From Jhaorihella thermophila (GTDB taxonomy: Bacteria; Pseudomonadota; Alphaproteobacteria; Rhodobacterales; Rhodobacteraceae): 64,000 nt of DNA. Below, piece after piece: positions 1-8,068 of the stretch; within the stretch, counting starts at the first letter, position 1, and every line of letters begins with the position of its first letter. The stretch is taken from positions 1-64,000 of the forward strand of contig NZ_FNVD01000005.1 of NCBI RefSeq assembly GCF_900108275.1. The letters run 5' to 3'. Position numbers and translations under genes: made by a program. The notes below the pieces were generated by a model. The model did no database searches. It worked only from the letters and a program-made list of their open reading frames with translations, and was not told where the DNA came from.

Positions 1-150
1 GTTGTGGGCGTGCTGATCGAGGTGCCGGTGATGCTGAGCGTGGTGAAGATCGTCAACGCCACCAAGCCGTGGTATGAACGCGGCCCGGCGGTCCGCCGGT
101 TGGAGGAGCAGCGCAAATCATCGCGCGACAAGGGCCGCGTTTCGATCTGA
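1..150 (+). CDS. Arsenite efflux transporter, Acr3/ArsB type (3' end only)
   Basis: Only the last 49 codons are present, open from the window edge to TGA at 148-150. The visible peptide has a hydrophobic GVLIEVPVML stretch followed by SVVKIVN, which matches the last membrane segment and C-terminus of Acr3-family As(III)/H+ antiporters in the inner membrane. The basic tail (RRLEEQRKSSRDKGR) would be cytoplasmic. The rest of the gene, and any ars operon, lies upstream of the window. Family assignment from so short a fragment is an inference. Confidence 0.7.
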   Translation, partial: VVGVLIEVPVMLSVVKIVNATKPWYERGPAVRRLEEQRKSSRDKGRVSI

Positions 151-508
151 TTTCGGAATCGGCGGCGCGGTGACCGTGGTGGCGCTTTCGCGTGCCGGGG
201 AGCGAGGCCCTTTCAATGTTTCACGCGACCGCTCGGTTCTTGGGAGAATTGCGTCCGCCGGGAGGAGGTATCGCGGCGGTATGTTCCCTGCCCCGAGACT
301 GTGCCGGCTGCACCGTGTTGGACAAGAGGCCTGTCGTCGAGGTCGCTTCACATCCTTGTCGCCATTGGCCGGGGCACCGAATGCGTGAAGCGTTCGTGCA
401 GCCGGCGGAAGTCCCGGCGCCGCTACCTTGGCGGGCCAACCTGTTTGCGCCCGCAGCTGGGTTCTTGAGCGAAAGATCCGGCTTGCTTTGAAAAAGTCAT
501 GAGGGTGT
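151..508. other. Stretch without a recognisable gene
   Basis: These 358 bases lie between the Acr3-like stop and the tRNA. Open frames of up to 99 codons exist on both strands, but none has a convincing ribosome binding site, recognisable motif or signal peptide. The composition is a little less regular than the neighbouring genes. I see no transposase remnant or terminator with a long T-run. Confidence 0.5.
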
Positions 509-585
509 TGGCGACCCCGGCAGGACTCGAACCTGCAACCTGCCCCTTAGGAGGGGGCTGCTCTATCCAGTTGAGCCACGGGGCC
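509..585 (-). tRNA. tRNA-Arg (anticodon CCT)
   Basis: Read on the minus strand, the acceptor arm GGCCCCG (585-579) pairs with CGGGGTC (519-513) with one G-T pair. The discriminator is G and CCA is encoded at 511-509. The anticodon stem GCCCC/GGGGC encloses the loop CTCCTAA, giving anticodon CCT for the AGG codon. The T arm contains GGTTCGAGTCC. The length is 77 nt with the encoded CCA. It stands alone, divergent from the LacI-type gene. Confidence 0.96.
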
Positions 586-638
586 GTTGCGCCTCTCTTA
601 CCCGTCTTCCCCGCGCTTGTCACCGCCTTTGCGCATGG

Positions 639-668
639 TTGAACCGCCTTGTGTGATTGCGGTAGCAT
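639..668 (+). promoter_or_regulatory. Putative sigma-70 promoter of the LacI-family gene
   Basis: TTGAAC (639-644) and TAGCAT (663-668) are separated by 18 bases and lie just upstream of the TTG start at 696. They are the best -35/-10 pair in the gap after the tRNA. This is pattern matching only. Confidence 0.4.
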
Positions 669-695
669 CCCGTTGAACGGAACCAGGACAAAGCC

Positions 696-1721
696 TTGAC
701 CGACCAACCGAAACGCCCCCTTACCCTGCGCGATGTGTCCGAGGCCTCCGGCGTCTCGGAGATGACCGTCAGTCGTGTCCTGCGCAATCGTGGTGATGTG
801 TCGGAACGCACCCGCGAGCGGGTGCTGGCCGCCGCCAAGGAGCTGGGTTATGTGCCCAACAAGATCGCCGGCGCGCTTGCGTCCAACCGGGTGAACCTGG
901 TGGCGGTGATCATTCCGTCGCTCAAGAACATGGTGTTTCCCGAGGTTCTGACCGGCATCAACGAGGTGCTGGAAGATACTGAACTGCAGGCGGTCGTGGG
1001 CGTCACCGACTATCTGCCCGAGAAGGAAGAGAAGGTTCTGTATGAAATGCTGTCGTGGCGGCCGTCAGGCGTGATTATCGCCGGGCTGGAGCATTCCGAT
1101 GCCGCGCGTGCGATGCTCAACGCGGCCGGCATTCCGGTGGTCGAGATCATGGATACCGACGGCACGCCGGTCGATGCGATGGTGGGGATCTCGCATCGGA
1201 GGGCCGGGCGCGAGATGGCGAAAGCGATCCTGAAGGCGGGGTATCGGCGGATCGGGTTCCTGGGTACCAAGATGCCGCTGGATCACCGGGCGCGGAAGCG
1301 GTTCGAGGGCTTTACCGAGGCGTTGGCCAAGGAAGGGGTGGAGATCGAGGATCGCGAGTTCTATTCGGGCGGATCGGCGCTGGCCAAGGGGCGCGAGATG
1401 ACCAGGGCCATTCTCGAGCGCTCGCCGAAGCTGGATTTTCTGTATTACTCCAACGACATGATCGGCGCGGGCGGCCTGCTTTACCTGCTGGAGAAGGGCA
1501 TTGACGTGCCGGGTCAGATCGGGCTGGCGGGCTTCAACGGGGTGGAGTTGCTGCAGGGTTTGCCGAAACGGCTGGCGACCATGGATGCCTGCCGGCTGGA
1601 GATCGGGCGCAAGGCGGCGGAGATCATCACGGCGCGATTGGAGGAACCGCCGCGCGAGGTGGAAACCCAGGTGATCCTGACGCCGACGATCAGTTTCGGC
1701 GACACGCTCAAGCGGGGCTGA
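696..1721 (+). CDS. LacI-family transcriptional regulator (GntR-like)
   Basis: The protein is 341 aa, the usual length for the family. Residues 9-55 form the LacI helix-turn-helix and hinge helix (LTLRDVSEASGVSEMTVSRV, then NKIAGALASNR). Residues 60-335 are a periplasmic-binding-protein-like effector domain, most similar in style to gluconate-operon repressors. The start is TTG at 696 with AGGAC upstream; no in-frame ATG precedes the HTH. It runs convergent to the TRAP operon, with a dispersed repeat between them, so control of that operon is possible by proximity but not shown. The effector is unknown; a sugar acid is a guess from family resemblance. Confidence 0.88.
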   Translation: MTDQPKRPLTLRDVSEASGVSEMTVSRVLRNRGDVSERTRERVLAAAKELGYVPNKIAGALASNRVNLVAVIIPSLKNMVFPEVLTGINEVLEDTELQAVVGVTDYLPEKEEKVLYEMLSWRPSGVIIAGLEHSDAARAMLNAAGIPVVEIMDTDGTPVDAMVGISHRRAGREMAKAILKAGYRRIGFLGTKMPLDHRARKRFEGFTEALAKEGVEIEDREFYSGGSALAKGREMTRAILERSPKLDFLYYSNDMIGAGGLLYLLEKGIDVPGQIGLAGFNGVELLQGLPKRLATMDACRLEIGRKAAEIITARLEEPPREVETQVILTPTISFGDTLKRG

Positions 1722-1742
1722 ACGGAAGGAACGCAGGCTTTG

Positions 1743-1838
1743 GGTTTCGGATCGCTGGCGCGATCCGACCGGGTCGGGGGCGCTGCCCCCGTCGCGCTGC
1801 GCGCGACTCCCCCGGGGTATTTGCGACCAGAAAGAAGC
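1743..1838 (+). repeat. Dispersed intergenic repeat, AGAAAGAAGC-tail class, long form
   Basis: This unit has three parts. First is a stem-loop with CGGATCGC (1748-1755) pairing to GCGATCCG (1760-1767). Next is the palindrome GGGGGCGCTGCCCCC (1776-1790). Last is CTCCCCCGGGGTATTTG leading to GACCAGAAAGAAGC at 1838. It lies directly after the LacI-family gene, between convergent genes. Seven related copies occur in this window. It may act as a bidirectional terminator or RNA-stability element, but it has no long T-run. Confidence 0.8.
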
Positions 1839-1901
1839 GCGATGTCGGGTTGTTCCGGACGGGAGCCGGCGGCGCAATTTCGTGCCGTGTCTTGACCGAG
1901 T

Positions 1902-3398
1902 TTAAAGAAGGAACAGCGTGATCGCGGGGAACGCCACGAGGATCGCCACCCGGATGATGTCGGAAGCGACGAAGAACATCACTGCCTTGTAGACCTCAAC
2001 CATTTTGGTCTTGCGGTCCATCGCGTTGATGACGAACAGGTTCATGCCGACAGGCGGCGTGATGAGACCGACTTCGACCACGATCAGCACGAGGATGCCG
2101 AACCAGATCGCCAGGTGCTCGGCCTCGACCCGGCGCGCCATGCCTTCGGTGACCCGGATGCCCAGTTCCTTCATCTGTTCGCGGGTGAGTTCCGCACCGT
2201 CCGCGATCGCCTGCTGGATGGAGGCGAGCATGTCCTGACCCAGGCCCTCGGGGATGCCCTTGTTCAGCACCTCCATCGCCGCCTCGGCCTGCATGGCAGG
2301 CAGCGACACCAGCCCGAAATCCATCGCCGAAATGACGGGGAAGAAGATCGGAATGGTCAGCAGGATCATGCTGAGGCTGTCCATCAGGCAGCCGAAGATC
2401 AGGTAGAACACCAGGATCAGGGTCAGAACGACCCACGGGCTGAAGCCTTGGGAAACGACGTAATTCGACAGTTCCTGCGGCACTTGGGTCAGCGCGAGAA
2501 AGCCGTTGTAGAACCCTGCCCCCAGCACGATGAAGAAGATCATGGCGGTGGAGCGCGCCGTCACCATGAAACTGTCGATCAGGGTTTCCCGGTTCAGCCC
2601 GCCATTGGCGAAGGCGATGACGCCGGTGCCCAGCGCGCCGACGGCGGCGCCTTCGGTGGGGGTGAACCAGCCCAGGTAGATGCCGCCGACGACGAGGCCG
2701 AAGACCAGAAGCACCGGCCACACCCGCGCCAGAGCGGCAAAGCGGTCGCGCAAGGGAACCGCAGGCCGGGTGCCCGCGGCGTCGGGGTAGAGCCGGACGT
2801 AGACGGAGATCGCGATGACATAGCCCACCGCGGCCAGAATGCCGGGGATGAAGGCGGCGAGGAACAGCTTGGCGATGTTCTGTTCGGTCAGGATGGCGTA
2901 GATCACCAGCACCACCGAAGGCGGGATCAGGATGCCGAGCGTCCCGCCCGCCGCCAGCGTGGCCGAGGAAAAGCCGCCGGAATAGCCGTAGTTCTTGAGC
3001 TCGGGCAGGGCGACGCGGCCCATCGTGGCTGCCGTGGCGAGCGACGACCCGCAGATCGCACCGAAGCCTGCGCAGGCGCCGATCGCGGCCATCGCCACCC
3101 CGCCCCGACGGTGGCCAAGGAAACCCTCGGCCGCCTTGAACAGCGCGTTCGACATGCCGCCCAGCGTCGCGAAATGTCCCATCAGCAGGAACATCGGCAC
3201 GATGGACAGGGAATACGAGGAGAACGTCGTATAGGTTTCATGCTTGAGCCGGCCCAGCGCCACCTGCCAGCCACCGGTGACCCAGACAAGGCCCGTGAGC
3301 CCCACGACGAACATCGCAAGGCCGATCGGGACCCGGAGGAAGATCAGGATCAGAAGGGCAGGAAACGAAGCGATACCGATTTCGATGGGGGTCATCAT
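1902..3398 (-). CDS. dctM: TRAP transporter large permease (DctM family)
   Basis: This 498-aa integral membrane protein is the ion-coupled translocation subunit of a tripartite ATP-independent periplasmic transporter. It is hydrophobic throughout and has the DctM signatures GACAGFGAICGSSLATAATMG (around 107-127) and GLITPPVGMNLFVI (around 444-457). It is about 70 residues longer than usual because of a hydrophilic insert at about 361-428, before the last helices. The first ATG overlaps the dctQ stop as ATGA, which supports this start. The substrate cannot be read from sequence; a carboxylate is typical for the family. Confidence 0.93.
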   Translation of the reverse strand: MMTPIEIGIASFPALLILIFLRVPIGLAMFVVGLTGLVWVTGGWQVALGRLKHETYTTFSSYSLSIVPMFLLMGHFATLGGMSNALFKAAEGFLGHRRGGVAMAAIGACAGFGAICGSSLATAATMGRVALPELKNYGYSGGFSSATLAAGGTLGILIPPSVVLVIYAILTEQNIAKLFLAAFIPGILAAVGYVIAISVYVRLYPDAAGTRPAVPLRDRFAALARVWPVLLVFGLVVGGIYLGWFTPTEGAAVGALGTGVIAFANGGLNRETLIDSFMVTARSTAMIFFIVLGAGFYNGFLALTQVPQELSNYVVSQGFSPWVVLTLILVFYLIFGCLMDSLSMILLTIPIFFPVISAMDFGLVSLPAMQAEAAMEVLNKGIPEGLGQDMLASIQQAIADGAELTREQMKELGIRVTEGMARRVEAEHLAIWFGILVLIVVEVGLITPPVGMNLFVINAMDRKTKMVEVYKAVMFFVASDIIRVAILVAFPAITLFLL

Positions 3399-3976
3399 TC
3401 GGCCTCCACGCCGTCCCAGATGACGATGCGGCGGGTGAAGAATTCATAGGTGCGGATCGCGGCCATGTAGAGGCCGACCAGCGCGGCGACGGTTGCCGCA
3501 AGCAGGCTGGCGCCATAGGCCCACCAGACCGGGAATTGCAGCAGGAACGAGGTTTCGCCGTGCTTCATCTTGGCCAGCATTCCCTGCGCCAGCTGCACCG
3601 CGATCAGCACCAGAACGGCGGCAAAGACGATTTCGGTCACCATGCGCAGAAAGCGGTTCACGCCCTTGGGAAACATGCTGGCAAAAACATCGACCGAGGC
3701 GTGCCCGGCGGTGATCTGGCACAGCGGCAGGAAGGCGAAGATGGCAAAGGCCACGCCGGCCTCGACCAGTTCGAAGTCGCCGTTCACGGGGCCGATGCCA
3801 ATCCCGATGGCCCAATTGGCGAAACCGGGCGCGACCGATTGCACCGCGTCGCTGTGCAGGATTCCGTTCAGCAGCCGCCCGGCGATCGAGACGCAGGTCA
3901 GCAGGATCAGAAAGGTCAGAACCGCGCCACCCAGCGCCGCCATGAACCGCGCCAGACGCATCATGAAACGATACAT
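3395..3976 (-). CDS. dctQ: TRAP transporter small permease (DctQ family)
   Basis: The product is 193 aa with about four membrane segments (around 12-32, 65-88, 104-125 and 148-170). That pattern is the DctQ layout that pairs with DctM. I chose the ATG at 3976, preceded by GCGAGGAC. An in-frame TTG at 4003 would add nine residues but has no ribosome binding site and sits on the edge of the hairpin at 4006-4031. It lies between dctP and dctM and overlaps dctM by 4 bases. Confidence 0.9.
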   Translation of the reverse strand: MYRFMMRLARFMAALGGAVLTFLILLTCVSIAGRLLNGILHSDAVQSVAPGFANWAIGIGIGPVNGDFELVEAGVAFAIFAFLPLCQITAGHASVDVFASMFPKGVNRFLRMVTEIVFAAVLVLIAVQLAQGMLAKMKHGETSFLLQFPVWWAYGASLLAATVAALVGLYMAAIRTYEFFTRRIVIWDGVEAE

Positions 3977-4005
3977 GTCCTCGCCCGTCCCCCGCGATGG
4001 CAAAG

Positions 4006-4031
4006 GCCGCGGCGGCGTTTGCCGCCGCGGC
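4006..4031 (-). promoter_or_regulatory. Perfect 11-bp intercistronic hairpin between dctP and dctQ
   Basis: On the minus strand GCCGCGGCGGC, loop AAAC, GCCGCCGCGGC lies between the dctP stop (4052) and the dctQ start. Only CTTTG follows, so it is a poor terminator. Such hairpins often protect the upstream message or attenuate the downstream one, so that binding protein is made in excess over membrane subunits. That role is inferred. Confidence 0.75.
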
Positions 4032-4051
4032 TCGTCAGGCCACTCGGCCCA

Positions 4052-5098
4052 TTACGCGGTATATTTGTCGATCAGCGCCCGGGCTTCGTTGATCAGCGCC
4101 TGCCCGTCGATGCCGCGTTCCTTCATGTCGGCAACCCATTCGTCATAGATCGGCGCGGCCAGCTTGCGCCATTCCTCGGTGCCGGCCTCGTCGATGGTGA
4201 TGATGGTGTTGCCCAGATCCAGCGCCGCCTCGCGCGCCGGGGCATCGGCCGCCTGCTGCGTGGTGCCGGCGAAAACCGAGAATTCCAGCCCCGAATTGTC
4301 GTCGATCACCTTTTTCAGATCATCCGGCAGGCTTTCGTATTTTTCCTTGTTCATAGCCAACACGAAGGTCAGCGTATAAAGCGCCTTGCCGGTGAATTCG
4401 GTGTGGTTTTGGACAAGCTCCGGCACCTTCAGCGCGCCGGTCACCTCCCACGGTATGGTGGTGCCGTCGATCACGCCCTTGGACAGCGCCTCGGGCACGG
4501 CGGGCACCGGCATGCCGACAGGGGTCGCGCCCAGCTTGGTCAAGAGCGCGTTCACCGACCGCGACCCGCCGCGGATCTTCATCCCCTGCAGATCGGCGGG
4601 TGTCTCGACCGGCTCGGCCGTGTGGAAGATGCCGGGCCCGTGCACCCAGGTGCCAAGGACATGCACGTCCTTGAACTCGGTGTCCTTCATGTGCTCTTCG
4701 AACATCTCCCAATAGGCGCGGCTGACCGCGCCGGCGTTGGTCATCATGAAGGGCAGTTCGAAGACCTCGGTCCGGGGGAAGCGGCCGGGCGTGTAGCCGA
4801 CCACGGTCCAGACGATATCGGCCACGCCGTCGATCGCCTGATCCATCAGTTCCGGCGGCTTGCCGCCCAGCTGCATCGACGGATAGCGTTCGATCTTGAT
4901 GCGCCCGCCGGACGCCTGTTCGACTCGATCCGCCCAGGGATAGAGGATCAGTTTCGGCACGTTGGCCTGCGCCGGCAGGAACTGGTGCAGCTTGAGCGTC
5001 ACCTCCTGCGCGCGCGCCGAGGTCGCGCTCAGCCCCGTGGCGAGCGCCGCCAGCGCGGCCGCCCCGGCGATCCCCAGAAGAGTTCTGCGAGTGGTCAT
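4052..5098 (-). CDS. dctP: TRAP transporter substrate-binding protein (DctP family)
   Basis: This 348-aa periplasmic protein captures the substrate and hands it to DctQM. The N-terminus is an export signal with a twin-arginine-like TRRTLLG and cleavage probable after ATSARA. The mature part shows TRAP SBP features: KLHQFLP near the start, LPFMM, and the GMKIRGGSRSVNALL region that usually carries the substrate-contacting Arg. The ATG at 5098 is preceded by GGAGGACCGAAC; an in-frame start 12 codons upstream would bury the signal peptide. First gene of the operon dctP-dctQ-dctM. The ligand is unknown. Confidence 0.93.
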   Translation of the reverse strand: MTTRRTLLGIAGAAALAALATGLSATSARAQEVTLKLHQFLPAQANVPKLILYPWADRVEQASGGRIKIERYPSMQLGGKPPELMDQAIDGVADIVWTVVGYTPGRFPRTEVFELPFMMTNAGAVSRAYWEMFEEHMKDTEFKDVHVLGTWVHGPGIFHTAEPVETPADLQGMKIRGGSRSVNALLTKLGATPVGMPVPAVPEALSKGVIDGTTIPWEVTGALKVPELVQNHTEFTGKALYTLTFVLAMNKEKYESLPDDLKKVIDDNSGLEFSVFAGTTQQAADAPAREAALDLGNTIITIDEAGTEEWRKLAAPIYDEWVADMKERGIDGQALINEARALIDKYTA

Positions 5099-5253
5099 GT
5101 TCGGTCCTCCGGTTGGTCCGTTGGTGGCGAGCATAGCCCGCGCGCGGCTTTGGGCTGCAAAAACTTTCGCCGCTTTGTCGTTTCGTTTTGGCTATGACGG
5201 CGGCAGATCGCAACCCCGTCAAACGGCACTTTGGGGGCGCAAAGCGTCGCTTT

Positions 5254-5952
5254 TCACTCGGGATCTGTCAGGCTGAGACGAACCGGAGCCAGGCCGTCGA
5301 TTCCGCCGGTGATCACGTCTCCGGGACGCACCGGCCCCACGCCCGCCGGCGTGCCGGTCAGGATCACGTCGCCGGGGCGCAGGTGGTAGTAGTGCGACAG
5401 GTGGCTGACGATCTCGTCCACGGTCCAGACCATTTCGGCGAGCGTCGCGTCCTGCCGGGTCTCTCCGTTCACCTCAAGATGGATGCGCTGGTTCGTCACC
5501 GCCCCGAAATCCGCGGCCCGTTTCATCGGCGCCAGCACCGCGCCGCCCTCCAGATCCTTGGCCAGCGACCACGGCCGGCGGTTGTCCTTGGCGACCTGCT
5601 GGAGATCGCGCCGCGTCATGTCAAGCGCGCAGCCATAGGCGTAGATCGCAGCCATCGCCTGTTCCCGGCCGGCGCGAAACACCGGCGCGCCGATGGCCAG
5701 CGCCAGTTCCATCTCGTGGTGATGGTTCGAAGTGCCCGGCGGATAGGGCAGCACCGCGCCGCTGAGCACCGCGTTGGCCGGGGTCTTGGTGAAATACCAC
5801 GGCGCCTCGCGGTCCACCTCGCCGCCCATCTCGGCGGCGTGCGCGGCGTAGTTGCGCCCGACGCAGAAGATCCGCCCGATCGGGTAGGCGGCGGTTTCGC
5901 CCTCCACCGGGATGGCGGGGACGGGGGGCAGGCCGAACAGGGTGGTAGTCAT
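5254..5952 (-). CDS. Fumarylacetoacetate hydrolase (FAA) family protein
   Basis: The 232-aa product matches the short FAA-hydrolase fold (FAHD1/fumarylpyruvate hydrolase type), which cleaves C-C bonds or decarboxylates 2-oxo acids with a divalent metal. Visible signatures are IGRIFCVGRNYAAH near the N-terminus, the metal-binding HHEMELALAIG, YAYGCALDMTRRDLQ, and DVILTGTPAGVGPV near the end. The ATG at 5952 has GAGGA upstream; an in-frame start further upstream adds 17 residues without family similarity. It may be the lead-in to an aromatic or gentisate-type pathway, but no pathway partner is adjacent. Cytosolic. Confidence 0.88.
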   Translation of the reverse strand: MTTTLFGLPPVPAIPVEGETAAYPIGRIFCVGRNYAAHAAEMGGEVDREAPWYFTKTPANAVLSGAVLPYPPGTSNHHHEMELALAIGAPVFRAGREQAMAAIYAYGCALDMTRRDLQQVAKDNRRPWSLAKDLEGGAVLAPMKRAADFGAVTNQRIHLEVNGETRQDATLAEMVWTVDEIVSHLSHYYHLRPGDVILTGTPAGVGPVRPGDVITGGIDGLAPVRLSLTDPE

Positions 5953-6058
5953 GGGGCGTAGGTCCTCGTGCTGGCCGGACATGCCGGCGGTCGCAACCGA
6001 CATACCCCCAGGCCGCGCCGAGGAAAACGCCGGATGATCGCAGCCCGCAAAAGCTCCC

Positions 6059-7627
6059 TCAGGTTGCGGGCTCTACGGGGGCGTTCGCGCCCAGCGCATA
6101 GGCTTCGACCCTGCGCGAGACATTGCGCAGCGCCAGATCGTCCAGGGGCCGGCCCTCGGGGCTGTCGCCCAGGACGTTGCGGGTCGCCACGATCCGGGTG
6201 CCGGCCTTCTTTGCATGGTCAGAAAGCCGGGCCGCGATATTGGCGGCCTGTCCGATCACGGTGAAATCCAGCCGGTCGCGCGACCCCACATTGCCATAGG
6301 TCACCCGGCCATAGGCCAGACCGATGGCGCAGTCGCAGGGATGGGTGCAGGGGTCCGCCCCCGCGCCGGCCAACCGTTCGGCGATGGCCTCGGCCGATTG
6401 CAGCGCCCGCGCCCGCGCGCCGTCGGCGTCATGGTCGGCGGGAAACACGGCCAGAACCGCGTCACCGATGAACTTGAGCACCTCGCCGTCATTGTCGCGC
6501 ACGATGTCCGAGGTGACTTCGAAGAACTCGTTGAGGTGGTTGATATAGGCATCCCGCCCCAGCTGCTCTTGCAGCGCGGTGGAACTGCGCAGGTCGCAGA
6601 ACATGATCGCGGCGTCGATCTCGTCGCCCTCGCCGCGGCGGATGCGGCCCTCGAGCACCCTTTCGCCCGTGCGCTTGCCCACATAGGTCTCCAGCAGGGT
6701 GCGGGCGTTTTCGCGCAGGGTGAAGACTTCGTAGAACCGGCTGACCGCCGGGGCGCATTCGAACACCAGCCCGAGATCGGCGGTGGTGAACCCGCCCGGC
6801 GCGTCGGTGCTGAGCGTCAGCACGTTGCGCTGGCCGTCGGAAAAGGTCAGCGGCATGGCGACATAGTCGGTTGCGCCCTTCTTGCGCAGATCTTCGATGA
6901 TGGGAAAGCTGTTGTGCCGGTAATCGGCGTCGATCTTCTGCCGAACACCACCAAGGCCCTCGGAGACATAGCGCAGCGGGCTTTTCAGAAAGGCCGGGTT
7001 GTCGTGCATCTCGTAGGTGGGGGCAAAGGTGGATACCTCGTCATCCTCGGCGGTCCAGACGAAGTTCTTGCCGATGATCTGGGGATGCAGCGACCAGATC
7101 ATCACCCCCAGCCGCGTCACCGGCACGCCCTGTTCGCGCAGCTTGTGGGCGAAGGTGCGGGTAAAATCCTCGGGCGTCCCGATCCGCGCCGCGTCGGCCA
7201 GAAGCCAGTCCGCCAATGGCCCGGAGATGTTGCCGGTCGTGGTCCCCCCAATCGTCGCATCCCCGGTGTCGATGTTGGTGCAGACGCCGGGCATGAAGCC
7301 CAAATGACCCCGGATCCCGGCCGCCTCTGGCAGGGCGTCCTCATAGCTCCAGACCGCGTTCTTCAGCCGCGCGCCATCGGGCAGGATCACGTCGCGATAG
7401 CTGGCCGTGCCCTTGAACGGGCAGAAGGTCTGCAATTCGGTCGGCTCGCTCAGTTCGACCCGCACGTCCTCGGGCGGGAAATAGACGGTCGGCGGGAGAC
7501 GGGTTTCATACATCACCCTGGCCCGCGTGGACGCGGCCAGCACGATGTCGCCGCGCCGGGCGACCACCTGTCCGGGCAGGGGCTGGATGTCGATGGAATA
7601 GGCGTCGGTCGGGGCGTGAAGGTTCAT
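6059..7627 (-). CDS. DUF427 domain fused to a class III adenylate cyclase
   Basis: A 522-aa protein in three parts. Residues about 10-115 match DUF427 (TVYFPPEDVR, TFCPFKGTASY, WSYEDALPEA, GHLGF). About 120-330 is a GAF-like sensory region. The C-terminal third is a class III nucleotide cyclase with both metal Asp (FCDLRSST and LKFIGDAVLAVF), the adenine-selecting Lys and Asp (LKFIGD; LDFTVIG) and the transition-state Asn/Arg (ANIAARL). All catalytic residues are present, so it should make cAMP. The ATG at 7627 is preferred; an upstream GTG adds 17 residues. No transmembrane segment, so soluble. Confidence 0.88.
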   Translation of the reverse strand: MNLHAPTDAYSIDIQPLPGQVVARRGDIVLAASTRARVMYETRLPPTVYFPPEDVRVELSEPTELQTFCPFKGTASYRDVILPDGARLKNAVWSYEDALPEAAGIRGHLGFMPGVCTNIDTGDATIGGTTTGNISGPLADWLLADAARIGTPEDFTRTFAHKLREQGVPVTRLGVMIWSLHPQIIGKNFVWTAEDDEVSTFAPTYEMHDNPAFLKSPLRYVSEGLGGVRQKIDADYRHNSFPIIEDLRKKGATDYVAMPLTFSDGQRNVLTLSTDAPGGFTTADLGLVFECAPAVSRFYEVFTLRENARTLLETYVGKRTGERVLEGRIRRGEGDEIDAAIMFCDLRSSTALQEQLGRDAYINHLNEFFEVTSDIVRDNDGEVLKFIGDAVLAVFPADHDADGARARALQSAEAIAERLAGAGADPCTHPCDCAIGLAYGRVTYGNVGSRDRLDFTVIGQAANIAARLSDHAKKAGTRIVATRNVLGDSPEGRPLDDLALRNVSRRVEAYALGANAPVEPAT

Positions 7628-7774
7628 CGGGTCCAATCCGCGTTTCGGTATCTGCACCGCAAACTGGGGTGGCGGCACGAGATTTCCAACCGGGGCTGCG
7701 GATTGTTGACCCGAATGTTACGGACGGTGACGATTTTCGTGGAAAACCCATCTGGCACGGGCCAGACTGCCGCC

Positions 7775-8065
7775 ATGCCGTTCCTTCGCCTGATCGCCCT
7801 TTTTGCCGTCACCGCCCTGATCTCTGCCTGCCAGGAAGAGGAGACGTCCGTCCCGCCGCCCAGCCAGGACTGCATCTGCGCCCGCGCCTGCGGGATTCCG
7901 GTCGTGTCCAACAGTCACTGGGTGAACGCGCAGGGACAGGCGGTCGCGCTGGGCTACTGCCCGCCGCTGCATGACGAGATCCTGTATGAAAACCGCGCCC
8001 GGTGCCAATGCGCGCAGCCGGTGCCGGGATTGGGAACGCTGCCGCAATCGGCGCCGAATTACTGA
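7775..8065 (+). CDS. Small cysteine-rich lipoprotein of unknown function
   Basis: The 96-aa protein starts with a short hydrophobic signal and a lipobox LISAC ending at Cys19, so it should be lipid-anchored in the envelope. Six further Cys (33, 35, 39, 62, 77, 79) form a CxC-x3-C and a CxC pair. This suggests three disulfides or a bound metal. It is divergent from the DUF427-cyclase gene. An upstream in-frame ATG at 7715 would put about 20 extra residues before the signal peptide, so 7775 is preferred. I do not recognise the family. Confidence 0.7.
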   Translation: MPFLRLIALFAVTALISACQEEETSVPPPSQDCICARACGIPVVSNSHWVNAQGQAVALGYCPPLHDEILYENRARCQCAQPVPGLGTLPQSAPNY

Positions 8066-8068
8066 CGG

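Noticed and set aside
151-508. Small open frames of up to 99 codons
   Set aside because: There is no ribosome binding site, motif or recognisable signal peptide; overlapping frames on both strands look equally likely.
3977-4003. Alternative TTG start for dctQ
   Set aside because: There is no ribosome binding site and it sits next to a stable hairpin; the ATG at 3976 has GAGG upstream.
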